Assembly (NCBI GenBank): GCA_050247255.1
Contig: JBFWUM010000012.1
Span: forward strand, 22,908-86,907
Direction of reading: 5' to 3'
Origin: JBFWUM01 sp050247255
GTDB taxonomy: Bacteria > Acidobacteriota > Vicinamibacteria > Vicinamibacterales > UBA2999
Length of the DNA stretch: 64,000 nt
Part shown: positions 36,628 through 45,232 of the stretch, one piece after another
Layout of the letters: each line of letters begins with the position of its first letter
Position numbering within the stretch: position 1 is the first letter of the stretch
Notes under the pieces: model-generated
Told to the model about the DNA's origin: nothing
The model's database searches: none
Seen by the model: the letters and a program-made list of their open reading frames with translations, nothing else
Position numbers and translations under genes: made by a program

Positions 36628-36856
36628 GCGGGTCGGCCGGCGGGAGAAGCATCCGGCTGGCGGGAACGCCCCGCCAGCCGGTGCCCGTTGGAGGAGAGAT
36701 ACGCGTTACATGAACGCGCGGGACGTCTCTCCAGAGAGCAAGCCGACTGCCACCTTCGGCCGTGACGGCCGGACACCACATTTCAGGCGTTTTTCCGATT
36801 GTTTTCGGTGTTTTCCCGCCGGTGCGGGTTCCCGCGGAACGCCGACAGAAACGTGG
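36511..36856 (+). repeat. 346-bp repeat, copy A (DUF5916 3' end plus downstream region)
   Basis: This stretch matches 52997-53342 without gaps; I find two differences (36533 and 36809). It covers the last 117 bases of the DUF5916 gene, a strong hairpin and about 230 bases of noncoding sequence. A weaker match (ACAAAGACGAA then GATCGCC) continues to about 36893, close to the stop of the convergent TauE/SafE gene. Confidence 0.95.
36653..36681 (+). terminator. Strong hairpin downstream of the DUF5916 gene
   Basis: A perfect 12-bp GC stem (CCGGCTGGCGGG / CCCGCCAGCCGG) encloses a 5-base loop, 25 bases after the DUF5916 stop. No T-run follows, so it may be a transcript-stabilising or factor-dependent end rather than a classical intrinsic terminator. 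It is duplicated at 53139-53167. Confidence 0.55.
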
Positions 36857-36903
36857 TAATCGCTGGCTGCCCGCACAAAGACGAAAGATCGCCCGGCACA
36901 CCG

Positions 36904-37719
36904 TCAGAACATGCGCAGCGCCGTCACCGCGAGAAAGACGGCGAAGACGCGTCGCAGGTACCGGGTATCGAGTCGGTGGGCCAGCCGCGCTCCATACGGC
37001 GCGAGCAGCGTCGAGGTCGGAAAGATCAGGGCGAAGCCGATCAGGCTGACATAGCCCACGCTGAAGGGCGGCAGGCGCGGCGCGTTCCACCCGGCAATGG
37101 CAAACCCGACGGCGCCGGGCACGCCGATGAGGAACCCGATGGCCGCCGCCGTGCCAATGGCGCGGTGGATCGGGTACCCGAAGAGCGACAGGAGCGGGAC
37201 GCTGAGCGTCCCGCCGCCGATCCCCATCATCGCCGAGAGCGCGCCGATGACGCCGGCGATGATCGCCCGGACTCCACCGCGGGGCAGTTGTTGGGCCACC
37301 CGCCACTCTGCCCGCCCCAGCCCCATGTACCCGGCGACCACGAGCGCAGCGCAGGCGAACACCAGGGTCAGGACCCGGCCGCGGACCGCGCCGGCCACGG
37401 CGGTGCCAACGAGCACTCCGCCGAGGATCCATGGACCCCACTGGCGCAGCAGGCCGACATCGACCGCCCCGCGCCGATGGTGCGCCCGCACCGACGACGC
37501 CGAGGTCGCGATGATGGTCGCCAGCGAGGTGCCCACGGCCAGGTGCATACGCACCCCTTCGTCGACGCCCATCGAGGTGAACAGGGTCCACAGGACCGGC
37601 ACGAGCACGATGCCGCCGCCGACCCCCAGGAGCCCGGCGGTCACGCCGGCCACCGCACCGGCACCGAGCAACACCAGCACGAGCGGGAACACCTGCTCGA
37701 CGCCCCAAGGCGAGGGCAT
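36904..37719 (-). CDS. Sulfite exporter TauE/SafE family membrane protein
   Basis: The ATG at 37719 overlaps the MFS stop (TGATG) and has GGAG 9 bases upstream. The 271-residue protein has about eight hydrophobic segments and the two family repeats, GVTAGLLGVGGGIVLVPVL and GALSAMMGIGGGTLSVPLL. The family exports sulfite, sulfoacetate or related anions. As the last gene of an operon with gamma-glutamyltransferase and amidases, it may remove sulfite released from a sulfur-containing substrate; that is an inference. Confidence 0.92.
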   Translation of the reverse strand: MPSPWGVEQVFPLVLVLLGAGAVAGVTAGLLGVGGGIVLVPVLWTLFTSMGVDEGVRMHLAVGTSLATIIATSASSVRAHHRRGAVDVGLLRQWGPWILGGVLVGTAVAGAVRGRVLTLVFACAALVVAGYMGLGRAEWRVAQQLPRGGVRAIIAGVIGALSAMMGIGGGTLSVPLLSLFGYPIHRAIGTAAAIGFLIGVPGAVGFAIAGWNAPRLPPFSVGYVSLIGFALIFPTSTLLAPYGARLAHRLDTRYLRRVFAVFLAVTALRMF

Positions 37720-39023
37720 CAGGCGTTGCTCCCGATCGGGCCGAGGACCGCCGGCGGCTCGACGGGCGCGGCCTTCACGGCCATCGCCAGCCACCGCCCG
37801 CGCATCGGCTTCAGGACCCAGATCGCCAGCGCCGCCGTTGCGAAGTCCATGGCGATGATGACGGCAAACACGGGAATCCACGACCCGGTGGCGGCATGCA
37901 GCAGCGCCGCGACCGGGCCGCCCAGCACCGAGCCGACCCCCTGCGCCATGTAGAGCACTCCGTAGTTCGCCGTGGCATGCCGCGTGCCGAAGGTGTCGGT
38001 CAGCGTCGACGGAAACAGCGAGAAGATCTCGCCCCACCCGAAGAACACCAGCCCCGACAGGATCACGAACAGCACGGGCTGATCGCGTGTCATCAACCAG
38101 AGGGTCATCGCCGCCCCTTCCAGGGAGAAGGCGATCAGCATCGTCTGTTCACGCCCGACGCGGTCGGAGATCCACCCGAAGAACGGACGCGTCAATCCGT
38201 TGGTGACGCGGTCGAGTGAGAGCGCCAGCGGCAGCACCGGCAAGCCCAGGACGAGGACGTCGGCCATGCCAAAGTCGCGGGTGAACGCACCCATCTGCGA
38301 AATGACCATCAACCCCGAGGTCGACATCATCGTCATCATCAGGAACATCAGCCAGAACACCGGCGTCCCCAGCATCTCGAGCGGCCCGACGTGGACGGGA
38401 CCACGGCCGGGGAGCGCGGCGCCGGCTGCGTCGCCCGGCGGCCTTGCCAAGCCGGGACGCCGCAGCCCCTGCGCCGCCGCCACGCCGACGAGCGCAAAGA
38501 TGCACCCGAATCGGATCAACGCACGCTCGAGGCCCTCCTCGCGAACGGCCGCGGCGATGGGAAACGTGGTCAGCAACGCGCCGAAGCCATAGCCGGCCGC
38601 CACGAGCCCGGTTGCCAGGCCCCGCTTGTTCGGGAACCACTGCACCATGTGCCCGATCACGCCGATGTAGACGATCCCGGTACCCAGGCCGCCAAGGACG
38701 CCGTAGGTGAGATACAGCGCTGTCAGCGACGACGCGCCAGCCGCCAGCACCCAGCTGAATCCCGTCAGCAGCAGGCCGATCGAGAGGAGCAGTCGCGGTC
38801 CGAAGCGGTCCACCAGCGCTCCCTGCCACGGCGAAAAGAACGTCTGAATGACAATCAGGAGCGAGAAGGTCACCTGCAGTGCGGGCAGGTCGGCGCCGGT
38901 CCGCTCGGTCAGCGCCTGCGTGAAAACCGCCCACACATACTGTGGGCTGGAGATCACGATCATGCAGGTGAGCCCGAGCAGAAGCTGGAACCAGGGCGAG
39001 CGAACGCGGAGCGGGTTGGACAC
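37719..39023 (-). CDS. MFS transporter, oxalate/formate antiporter (OFA) family
   Basis: The 434-residue protein has twelve hydrophobic segments and OFA-type features: SSPQYVWAVFTQAL in the first segment, DRFGPRLLL in the first cytoplasmic loop and RPFFGWISDRVGRE in the equivalent loop of the second half. OFA members exchange oxalate, formate or other monocarboxylates. Two of its operon neighbours are a formamidase-type and an arylformamidase-type hydrolase, both of which release formate, so formate or a related carboxylate is a plausible substrate. It is separated from the gamma-glutamyltransferase gene by 6 bases. Confidence 0.9.
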   Translation of the reverse strand: MSNPLRVRSPWFQLLLGLTCMIVISSPQYVWAVFTQALTERTGADLPALQVTFSLLIVIQTFFSPWQGALVDRFGPRLLLSIGLLLTGFSWVLAAGASSLTALYLTYGVLGGLGTGIVYIGVIGHMVQWFPNKRGLATGLVAAGYGFGALLTTFPIAAAVREEGLERALIRFGCIFALVGVAAAQGLRRPGLARPPGDAAGAALPGRGPVHVGPLEMLGTPVFWLMFLMMTMMSTSGLMVISQMGAFTRDFGMADVLVLGLPVLPLALSLDRVTNGLTRPFFGWISDRVGREQTMLIAFSLEGAAMTLWLMTRDQPVLFVILSGLVFFGWGEIFSLFPSTLTDTFGTRHATANYGVLYMAQGVGSVLGGPVAALLHAATGSWIPVFAVIIAMDFATAALAIWVLKPMRGRWLAMAVKAAPVEPPAVLGPIGSNA

Positions 39024-39029
39024 GGCACC

Positions 39030-40676
39030 TCACGGAAGAGACGGTTGTGGCACGGCGGCGCCGTCCTTGCGCGGGTCGGACGCCCCGTAATTGACGTCCG
39101 TGGTGCAGTCGCGCATGACGCTCTGACCACCACCGACGAGACTGGAGAAGCTGCCCAGCACCTCGACATCGTGCCCCCGCGCGGCCAGCTCCGCCCGCAC
39201 GTGGAGCGGAACGCGCGATTCGACCATCACGTCGCAGCCGTTGAAGGTCAGCTTGGTCACCCGCGGCGCCTCCAGCGCCTCTTGGATGTTCATCCCGTGG
39301 TCGACGACGTTGGAGACGAACTGCGCGTGTGCCTGCGCCTGGTTCCAGCCGCCCATGATGCCGAAGGCGATGTTGACGCCGCGCCCGGACATGAAACCCG
39401 GGATGATGGTGTGTAACGGCCGCTTGCGCGGGGCCAGCGCGTTCGGGTGCCTGGGATCGAACTTGAAGAGACCGCCGCGGCTCTGCAGCACGAAGCCCGC
39501 GCCCTCGGGAACGACACCGGAGCCGAAATTGGCAAAGTTGCTCTGGATGAGCGACACCATGTTGCCCTCGCGATCGGCGACGCTCAGGTAGGTGGTGTCG
39601 CCCCCGTGGTCGGGGAGCCCCGAGGGCACCTCAGGGTTCGCCTGCTCCGGGTCGATCCGCGCGGCGCGCTCCAAAGCGTATTCCTTCGACAGCAGCGTCT
39701 CGGGGGTCAGGTGGAACGCCGGGTCGGCGACGTGGCGTGCCAGATCGGCGTAGGCCAGCTTCTTGGCCTCGATGATCGCGTGGAGCGTCTCCGCCGAGCC
39801 TGGGCCGTAGATGCCGAGGGAGAACGCCTCGAGAATGTTCAGCATCATCAACGCCGCGATGCCCTGTCCGTTGGGCGGCAGTTCATAGATGGTCCAGCGG
39901 CGATAGGACGTCGCCAGCGGCGTGACCCACTCGGCGTCGTACTCGGCGAGGTCGGCTGACACGAGCGCGCCGCCGTGCCCGCGCGAACAGCGGAGGATCC
40001 GCCGCGCCACTTCGCCGCGATAGAACGTCTCGGAGCCCTCTTCACCGAGTAAGCGGTAGGTTCCGGCCAGATCCACGTTCCGAAACAGGTGGCCGGTCCG
40101 CGGAATACGTCCGCCGGGCACGAACACCCGCGACGCGACCGGGTCGGTGCGCAGCAGGGCTTCACTGCCCTTCCACTCGGCCGCGGTCATCTCGGCGACC
40201 GGAAACCCCTCGTCCGCCACGTGTGCGGCCGACGCCAGCAGATCCCTGAAGGGACGGCGCCCGAAGCGCTCGTGCAGCTTCGCCCAGGCGGCGACGGCGC
40301 CTGGGACGGTGACCGAGTTGATCCCGCTCTGAGGCATCGACGACATCCCGCGCGCCTGGAGCGCCTCGATACTCAGCGCGGCTGGCGCCCAGCCGCTCCC
40401 GTTGATCCCGTGCAGCCGTTCCGTGTCGGCCTCGTAGACGAGGGCGAACAGGTCGCCGCCGATGCCGTTCATCATCGGCGCGACCACCCCCATCATCGCG
40501 TTGGCCGCGATGGCGGCGTCCACCGCATGGCCGCCGGCTGCCAGGATCGAGGCGCCGGCCTGCGAGGCGAGTGGGTGCTCGCTGGCGACCACGCCACCGA
40601 CGTGCATCACCATGGAGCGCCCCTGGTTGCGCTCGATCGCCGTGCGAACGTAGTCCGCTGTGACTCCCACGGGCAT
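39030..40676 (-). CDS. Gamma-glutamyltransferase family protein
   Basis: The 548-residue protein is an N-terminal-nucleophile hydrolase proenzyme. The cleavage-site threonine is Thr361 in DHGGDTTYLSV, and the small-subunit motifs SNFANFGSG and a GGG near the C terminus are present. No signal peptide is visible, unlike most exported GGTs, so it may be cytoplasmic. Family members cleave gamma-glutamyl amide bonds of glutathione conjugates or act as cephalosporin-type acylases. In this operon it adds to a set of amide-bond hydrolases. The exact substrate is open. Confidence 0.9.
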   Translation of the reverse strand: MPVGVTADYVRTAIERNQGRSMVMHVGGVVASEHPLASQAGASILAAGGHAVDAAIAANAMMGVVAPMMNGIGGDLFALVYEADTERLHGINGSGWAPAALSIEALQARGMSSMPQSGINSVTVPGAVAAWAKLHERFGRRPFRDLLASAAHVADEGFPVAEMTAAEWKGSEALLRTDPVASRVFVPGGRIPRTGHLFRNVDLAGTYRLLGEEGSETFYRGEVARRILRCSRGHGGALVSADLAEYDAEWVTPLATSYRRWTIYELPPNGQGIAALMMLNILEAFSLGIYGPGSAETLHAIIEAKKLAYADLARHVADPAFHLTPETLLSKEYALERAARIDPEQANPEVPSGLPDHGGDTTYLSVADREGNMVSLIQSNFANFGSGVVPEGAGFVLQSRGGLFKFDPRHPNALAPRKRPLHTIIPGFMSGRGVNIAFGIMGGWNQAQAHAQFVSNVVDHGMNIQEALEAPRVTKLTFNGCDVMVESRVPLHVRAELAARGHDVEVLGSFSSLVGGGQSVMRDCTTDVNYGASDPRKDGAAVPQPSLP

Positions 40677-40688
40677 CGCGCGCTGCCG

Positions 40689-41714
40689 CTACCGAACCGG
40701 AGCCGGCAGCGAGGCTTTGCTCACGCGCGCCACCACGGTGAACGCCGCATCCGATACACGCGCGATCTGGTATTCGACGGCCTGCCCCATCAGCAGCGAG
40801 ACTGCCTTTTCGCTCAACCCGAAATCGTCGTCCAGCCAGTGGTGCAGTTCGAGCGTGGCGTGCCGGAGAGCGTCCTGCAGCGACGCCGCGCTGCTTCCGA
40901 CCGTCATCAGGTGCCGGTCGGTCTCGATCCGCGGCCATGCCATCTCGAATTCGCCGACGACGGTCGAGGGGCGCACCACGCTGCTATGGGGCCAGCTCTG
41001 TTTCTTGACGACCTCGACGGTGAACTCGACCTCGAGCGCCGACTCGATGCCGGTGCCGGTCACGGCGCCGTCGCCCTGCGCCGCGAGGCCGTGGCCGAGG
41101 AACAGCAGCGCGCCGGGATGAAACACCGGGAGCATCACCCTGGCGCCCGCGCCGACGGCGCCGGCCAGCAGCGTGCCGCCATGCGCGCCGGGCAACGGGC
41201 CGGCGGGCTCCGGGCCCGGCGGTGCGACGGCGATCGCCCCGAGCGCGGGCCGCAGCGGCACGACCAGCGCCGGGTCGGCGAACCGGCCTTTCCAGTCGGT
41301 CGATTTCGACACGGCATGGAGGTCGAGCCTGGCCACGCCGGCCGCCTCGTCGATCAGCCATGGATACGCCGTCGAATCCGGACGGCTCGACAGGGACCCC
41401 GCCACGATGACCGCTCCGGCCATCGTCGAGGTCGACGTACCCGCCGCCCCGCGCGGCGCCAGGCGATCGATCGTCACGACGAGCAGGTCACCGGGCGCGG
41501 CCTCCTCGACGAAGAACGGCCCGATCAATGCCGCCGGATCGCCGGCCGTTGCCGTCACGAGCCGGTCACCGCTCTTGAGGCGCTGCGCGACCGGATGCGC
41601 GCTCGACAGCGTCGTGTGGTACGTCGCCGGGATGAACCGGTAGGTTTCGGCGATCAGCGGCGCGCCGATCGCCAGGACGCCGATCGCGGTCGCGGAACAC
41701 AGCCGTCGTCTCAT
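40689..41714 (-). CDS. Exported acetamidase/formamidase family protein
   Basis: The 341-residue protein belongs to the FmdA/AmdA family, as shown by HPGALLFLGHGLAAQGDGAVTGTGIE, the conserved metal-site region, and by the GPFFVEEAAPGDLLVV start. Unusually it opens with a signal peptide (MRRRLCSATAIGVLAIGAPL), so it should act in the periplasm. Family enzymes release ammonia and a carboxylic acid from short amides. It lies 12 bases before the GGT gene and 51 bases after the alpha/beta hydrolase gene. Confidence 0.88.
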   Translation of the reverse strand: MRRRLCSATAIGVLAIGAPLIAETYRFIPATYHTTLSSAHPVAQRLKSGDRLVTATAGDPAALIGPFFVEEAAPGDLLVVTIDRLAPRGAAGTSTSTMAGAVIVAGSLSSRPDSTAYPWLIDEAAGVARLDLHAVSKSTDWKGRFADPALVVPLRPALGAIAVAPPGPEPAGPLPGAHGGTLLAGAVGAGARVMLPVFHPGALLFLGHGLAAQGDGAVTGTGIESALEVEFTVEVVKKQSWPHSSVVRPSTVVGEFEMAWPRIETDRHLMTVGSSAASLQDALRHATLELHHWLDDDFGLSEKAVSLLMGQAVEYQIARVSDAAFTVVARVSKASLPAPVR

Positions 41715-41765
41715 GTCAGCCTCCGAAGGAAATCTGGTGAGTGATCAGCGCCGCGGCCGGCGCGG

Positions 41766-42758
41766 TCACCCGAGTCTCATTTGTGCGAGTACGGCGCGAC
41801 CGAGCAGCCCATAGGGATTGGCCAGTGTCTCGAGCACCTCGAAGTGGTTTGTGGCTTCGGCTACGAGGAGATCGACCGGCGTGCCGGCGGCGCGGAGCGC
41901 GGCCGCGAACTCGCGCGTCTGACGCTGGAACTCCGGCGATTCCAGCGTGCCGTAGGCGGCGATGATCGGGCACGTCAGGCGCGCGAGGTGGCGCTGCGGG
42001 CTGAGCGCCGCCTCGACCTCGTCGGTGAACCTGACGTAGGCGCTTCGTGCCGACCGCCGCACCGGCGCGAGGTCGAACATCCCGCTGCACAGCAGCGCCC
42101 CCCTGACCACGTCATCAGGCAGCCCGAATTGCGCGCCCCAGTCGGTGGTCAGCGCCACGGCAGCCAGGTGCGCGCCGGAGGAATGCCCCGACAGGAAGAT
42201 GCGGTCGGGATCACCGCCGAACGACGCCGCATGGCGACGGACCCAGGCGACGCCGCGGCGCACCTGCTCGGCCATCGGCACCAGATCGCCGCCGGTCTCG
42301 AGCACGTTGGCAAAATCGAGCACGGCCAAGTGCGCGCCGGCACGCACGAACAGTTCGGCGAAGAAGGCGTAGTCGCGCGCCATCCCGCCGCGCCAGGCGC
42401 CGCCGTGCACGAAGACGTTGATCGGGGCACCGGCCCGGTCCGACAGGAACAGATCGACCTGCTCCGCCGCCGCATCGCCGTAGGCGAGCCGGCGCGGCGG
42501 ACCCAGGCGCGCGCGCACCGCCGCGCTGTTCGCCGCGTAGCGCTCCAGGATCTGGCCGCGGTTCGGGGCGTAGACGGTCTGGTCGTAGGCCGCGTCCAGC
42601 GCCTGCTGATCCAGGTCGCGCCACACCGCCGGCCCGCGGCGCGCCGTGGCGCCAAGGCCCCGCTCCTGGCCCATGATTCGCGGAGCCGCAAGTCCGAGCG
42701 CGGCGGCGCCGAGGAACGCGCGGCGCGTCGAACGGTGGAGGACTGCCGCGTGTGGCAT
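41766..42758 (-). CDS. Tat-exported alpha/beta hydrolase, arylformamidase (kynurenine formamidase)-like
   Basis: The 330-residue protein has a twin-arginine signal (STRRAFLGAAALGLAAP). It continues with the HSL/arylformamidase core: oxyanion motif VHGGAW, nucleophile elbow SGHSSGAHLA and a late NHFEVLE with the catalytic histidine. The family hydrolyses N-formylkynurenine or other small esters and amides. Export is unusual for a kynurenine formamidase and suggests an external substrate. It is part of the second long minus-strand operon. Confidence 0.87.
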   Translation of the reverse strand: MPHAAVLHRSTRRAFLGAAALGLAAPRIMGQERGLGATARRGPAVWRDLDQQALDAAYDQTVYAPNRGQILERYAANSAAVRARLGPPRRLAYGDAAAEQVDLFLSDRAGAPINVFVHGGAWRGGMARDYAFFAELFVRAGAHLAVLDFANVLETGGDLVPMAEQVRRGVAWVRRHAASFGGDPDRIFLSGHSSGAHLAAVALTTDWGAQFGLPDDVVRGALLCSGMFDLAPVRRSARSAYVRFTDEVEAALSPQRHLARLTCPIIAAYGTLESPEFQRQTREFAAALRAAGTPVDLLVAEATNHFEVLETLANPYGLLGRAVLAQMRLG

Positions 42759-42763
42759 GGCCG

Positions 42764-43645
42764 CTAGAAGGATCCAGGGCGCATGCGGAACGTGCCGTCC
42801 TCGACCCGATCACGATAGGCCCCATGGCATGCCTGGCACGTCTGGTTGAGCGCGCCGGAGGCCGTCGTCACCGCCCCCCAGTCGCCCCCCGCCGCCGCGC
42901 CCTCGATCGCCACGGCCTGCCGCCTCGCCTCGCGCGCCCACTCCGCGGCGGCGCTCTGGCCGAGATCCTCCCACATCGCCTCGACCTGGCCGAAGGATTG
43001 CACCAGCGTGGCCACCGGTTCGGCCACGCCGTCGACGTTCATCCCCTGCGCTGCGTCGCGCAGCGTCTCGACACTCGCCGCAATGCGCTTCATCTCGGCG
43101 CCCATCGCCAGCTCCGCGGGGGTCGGCGGCGGCAGCGGCTTGGCGCCCAGCTCCATGTAGGTGGGATCGAGCACCGACGTGGCGACCAATACCGGGGCCC
43201 CGCTGTAGCGGGCCGCGAGGCCGGCCGGCAGGTCGACCGTGTAGCCCTCGGCCACGCCGCCGATGGCCGCCGCCGCGAACCGGACCACCCGGCCGCGCAG
43301 CAGTACGTACCGGCCGTGCGGCACCGCGCGGGTGAGGTACGGGGCGAGCACCAGCAACGGGGCACCGGCGGCGCTCGTCTCGTGCGCGTTCACGGCGCGC
43401 TGCTGATCGACCACGAATGCCGTCGGTGTGAGCAGAGCCTCGACCCGTGCCGAGACGGTTACCAGTTTCCCGACGAAGGCCTCCGGGTTCCCGGTGATCG
43501 CCGTGGTCGTGACCGGCATGCCGAATGCCGCGCTGTCCGCGCGCCGGCGCTGGGCGCTCGGCCCGGCGGGCCAGCTGACGAGCACTGCGGTCAGTGCCGC
43601 CGCGGTGCCGGCGCGACGCAGGGTGGCGGTCGATCGCGCCGTCAC
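42764..43645 (-). CDS. Exported cytochrome c'-like protein with extra N-terminal domain
   Basis: The 293-residue protein has a signal peptide. A domain of about 130 residues follows that resembles an OB-like fold (ITGNPEAFVGKLVTVSARVE, LRGRVV). The C-terminal four-helix region carries the single haem motif CQACH, 24 residues from the end, in TCQACHGAYRDR. A C-terminal CxxCH in a helical bundle is the mark of cytochrome c' and c-556. It overlaps the ankyrin gene (ATGA-type). It may pass electrons from the DUF1592 haem protein of the same operon. Confidence 0.8.
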   Translation of the reverse strand: MTARSTATLRRAGTAAALTAVLVSWPAGPSAQRRRADSAAFGMPVTTTAITGNPEAFVGKLVTVSARVEALLTPTAFVVDQQRAVNAHETSAAGAPLLVLAPYLTRAVPHGRYVLLRGRVVRFAAAAIGGVAEGYTVDLPAGLAARYSGAPVLVATSVLDPTYMELGAKPLPPPTPAELAMGAEMKRIAASVETLRDAAQGMNVDGVAEPVATLVQSFGQVEAMWEDLGQSAAAEWAREARRQAVAIEGAAAGGDWGAVTTASGALNQTCQACHGAYRDRVEDGTFRMRPGSF

Positions 43646-45222
43646 GGCTGCCCCTGTTCCTGCAGGCGTTTCAGCGCTTCCTGCCGGCGCTGCTGTTCCT
43701 CGATCAGCCGGCGCTGCACCTCCGCCGGGTCGTCGGCGTCCAGCAGGTCGTCGGCGACGCCGTTCTCGCGCAGCGCACCGCCGATATTGGTGCCGGAGTC
43801 GGTCGTATCGAGACCCCGTTCCGTCATCAGCTCGCGCAGCAGCCTGGCGGTGTGCTTGTTCATCATCACGCGGGCGTTGTAGTACACGCCGTCAGCGATG
43901 GTCAGCGGCAGCCAGCCGCGATTGTTGCGCACGTCGAGTCTGGCACCGGCGTCGACGAGCAGTGTCACCGCCTCGTTCGAACCGCGCCAGGCCGGCCCGT
44001 GCAGCGCCGTCTCGCCGTCGCGATCGACGTCGTCGACCGACGCCCCGAGGTCGAGGAGCAGCTTCACCGCCTCGGCCGACTCCACCGGGTCGCCGGGACT
44101 CTCGCCCTGCGAATAGACCCCGACCCCGGCGGCCACCATCAGAGGGGAATCACCTTCGATGTTGCCCAGAAACGGATCGGCGCCGAGGCCGAGGAGCACT
44201 TCCATCAGGGGTACGTCGACCGACTTGGCCGCCAGGAAGAACGGCGTTGCGCCGAACCGATTGAGACTGTTGCGCCCCTCCATGTCCGAGGTCGGCTCTG
44301 TCGTCTGCCGGGCATTGACGTCGGCACCGTGCTCGACCAGCGCGCGGGCCAGGTCCAGGCTGCTCATGCCGCCCTTCGGTTTCTGGCCGGGATTGTTCTG
44401 CCCACGCTGCGGCCGGCGCGACCAGGCAATCTGGTGCAGCGCCGTCCACCCCTGCAGCGCCGCGTTCGGGTCGATGCCGAGGTCGAGCAGCGCCGCCGCC
44501 GTTTCGTAGTTGAGCCCCTGCACCGCCGTGACCAGGGCGCTCGTCCCGTCGGGCAGCTTCTCGTCGACGTCGGCGCCCGCCTGCACGAGCAGCTCGATGA
44601 CCTCCGGGTGTCCCTGGCGGGCGGCGAACAGCAACGGCGTCCAGCCGAACCGCGACCGGTCGGCAACGGCCGCACCGGCCTCGAGGAGCACGGCGACCGC
44701 CGCGGCGTTGCCTTCGTGCGCCGCCCACATCAGCGCGGTCTGCTGCTTCCACCCCTCCCGGGCGTTGACCTCGGCCCCACGCGCCAGCAGCAGCTTGATC
44801 GCCTCGACGCGCCCGGTGCGGGCGGCGGTCATCAGCGCCGTCTCACCTTCCGGCAGCGCGGCGTCGACGTCCGCACCCGCTGCGATCAGTCGAGCGAGCA
44901 TGGCGGCGTTGCCGTGCAGCGCCGCCGAGTACATCGCGGTGACGCCGTAGCGATTGGCCGCCCTCGCGTCGGCGCCCGCACCGAGGAGGAGGTCGACCAT
45001 GGCCAGGTCGTCCTGGTCCGCTGCCCAGTGCAGCGCCGTGGTGCCGTCGGCCTCGGCGACGTTGACCGACGCCGGATCCCGTTGGAGCAGTTGTCGAACC
45101 GTGGCGGTGTCGAGGCGCTTCGCCGCCTCCACCAGCGGCTGTGCCCCGGCCGCTGCCGCCTGTTGTACAGCGACCGCCCCGAGCAGGACGGCTGCGAGCA
45201 CGACCGTGGACCTGATGCGCAT
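43642..45222 (-). CDS. Exported ankyrin-repeat protein
   Basis: The ATG at 45222 has GGGAGG 4 bases upstream. The 526-residue protein has a signal peptide (MRIRSTVVLAAVLLGAVAVQQ) and about ten ankyrin repeats with the DGTTALHWAAD-type consensus. It ends in a Glu/Gln/Arg-rich helix. Periplasmic ankyrin proteins are common next to DUF1552/DUF1592 genes in Acidobacteria and probably act as a scaffold or protective partner. No enzymatic activity is implied. Confidence 0.9.
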   Translation of the reverse strand: MRIRSTVVLAAVLLGAVAVQQAAAAGAQPLVEAAKRLDTATVRQLLQRDPASVNVAEADGTTALHWAADQDDLAMVDLLLGAGADARAANRYGVTAMYSAALHGNAAMLARLIAAGADVDAALPEGETALMTAARTGRVEAIKLLLARGAEVNAREGWKQQTALMWAAHEGNAAAVAVLLEAGAAVADRSRFGWTPLLFAARQGHPEVIELLVQAGADVDEKLPDGTSALVTAVQGLNYETAAALLDLGIDPNAALQGWTALHQIAWSRRPQRGQNNPGQKPKGGMSSLDLARALVEHGADVNARQTTEPTSDMEGRNSLNRFGATPFFLAAKSVDVPLMEVLLGLGADPFLGNIEGDSPLMVAAGVGVYSQGESPGDPVESAEAVKLLLDLGASVDDVDRDGETALHGPAWRGSNEAVTLLVDAGARLDVRNNRGWLPLTIADGVYYNARVMMNKHTARLLRELMTERGLDTTDSGTNIGGALRENGVADDLLDADDPAEVQRRLIEEQQRRQEALKRLQEQGQP

Positions 45223-45232
45223 GTGCCCTCCC

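Noticed and set aside
36511..36856. The 346-bp repeat as an insertion sequence or MITE
   Set aside because: There are no terminal inverted repeats, target-site duplication or transposase, and one end lies inside a coding region in frame.
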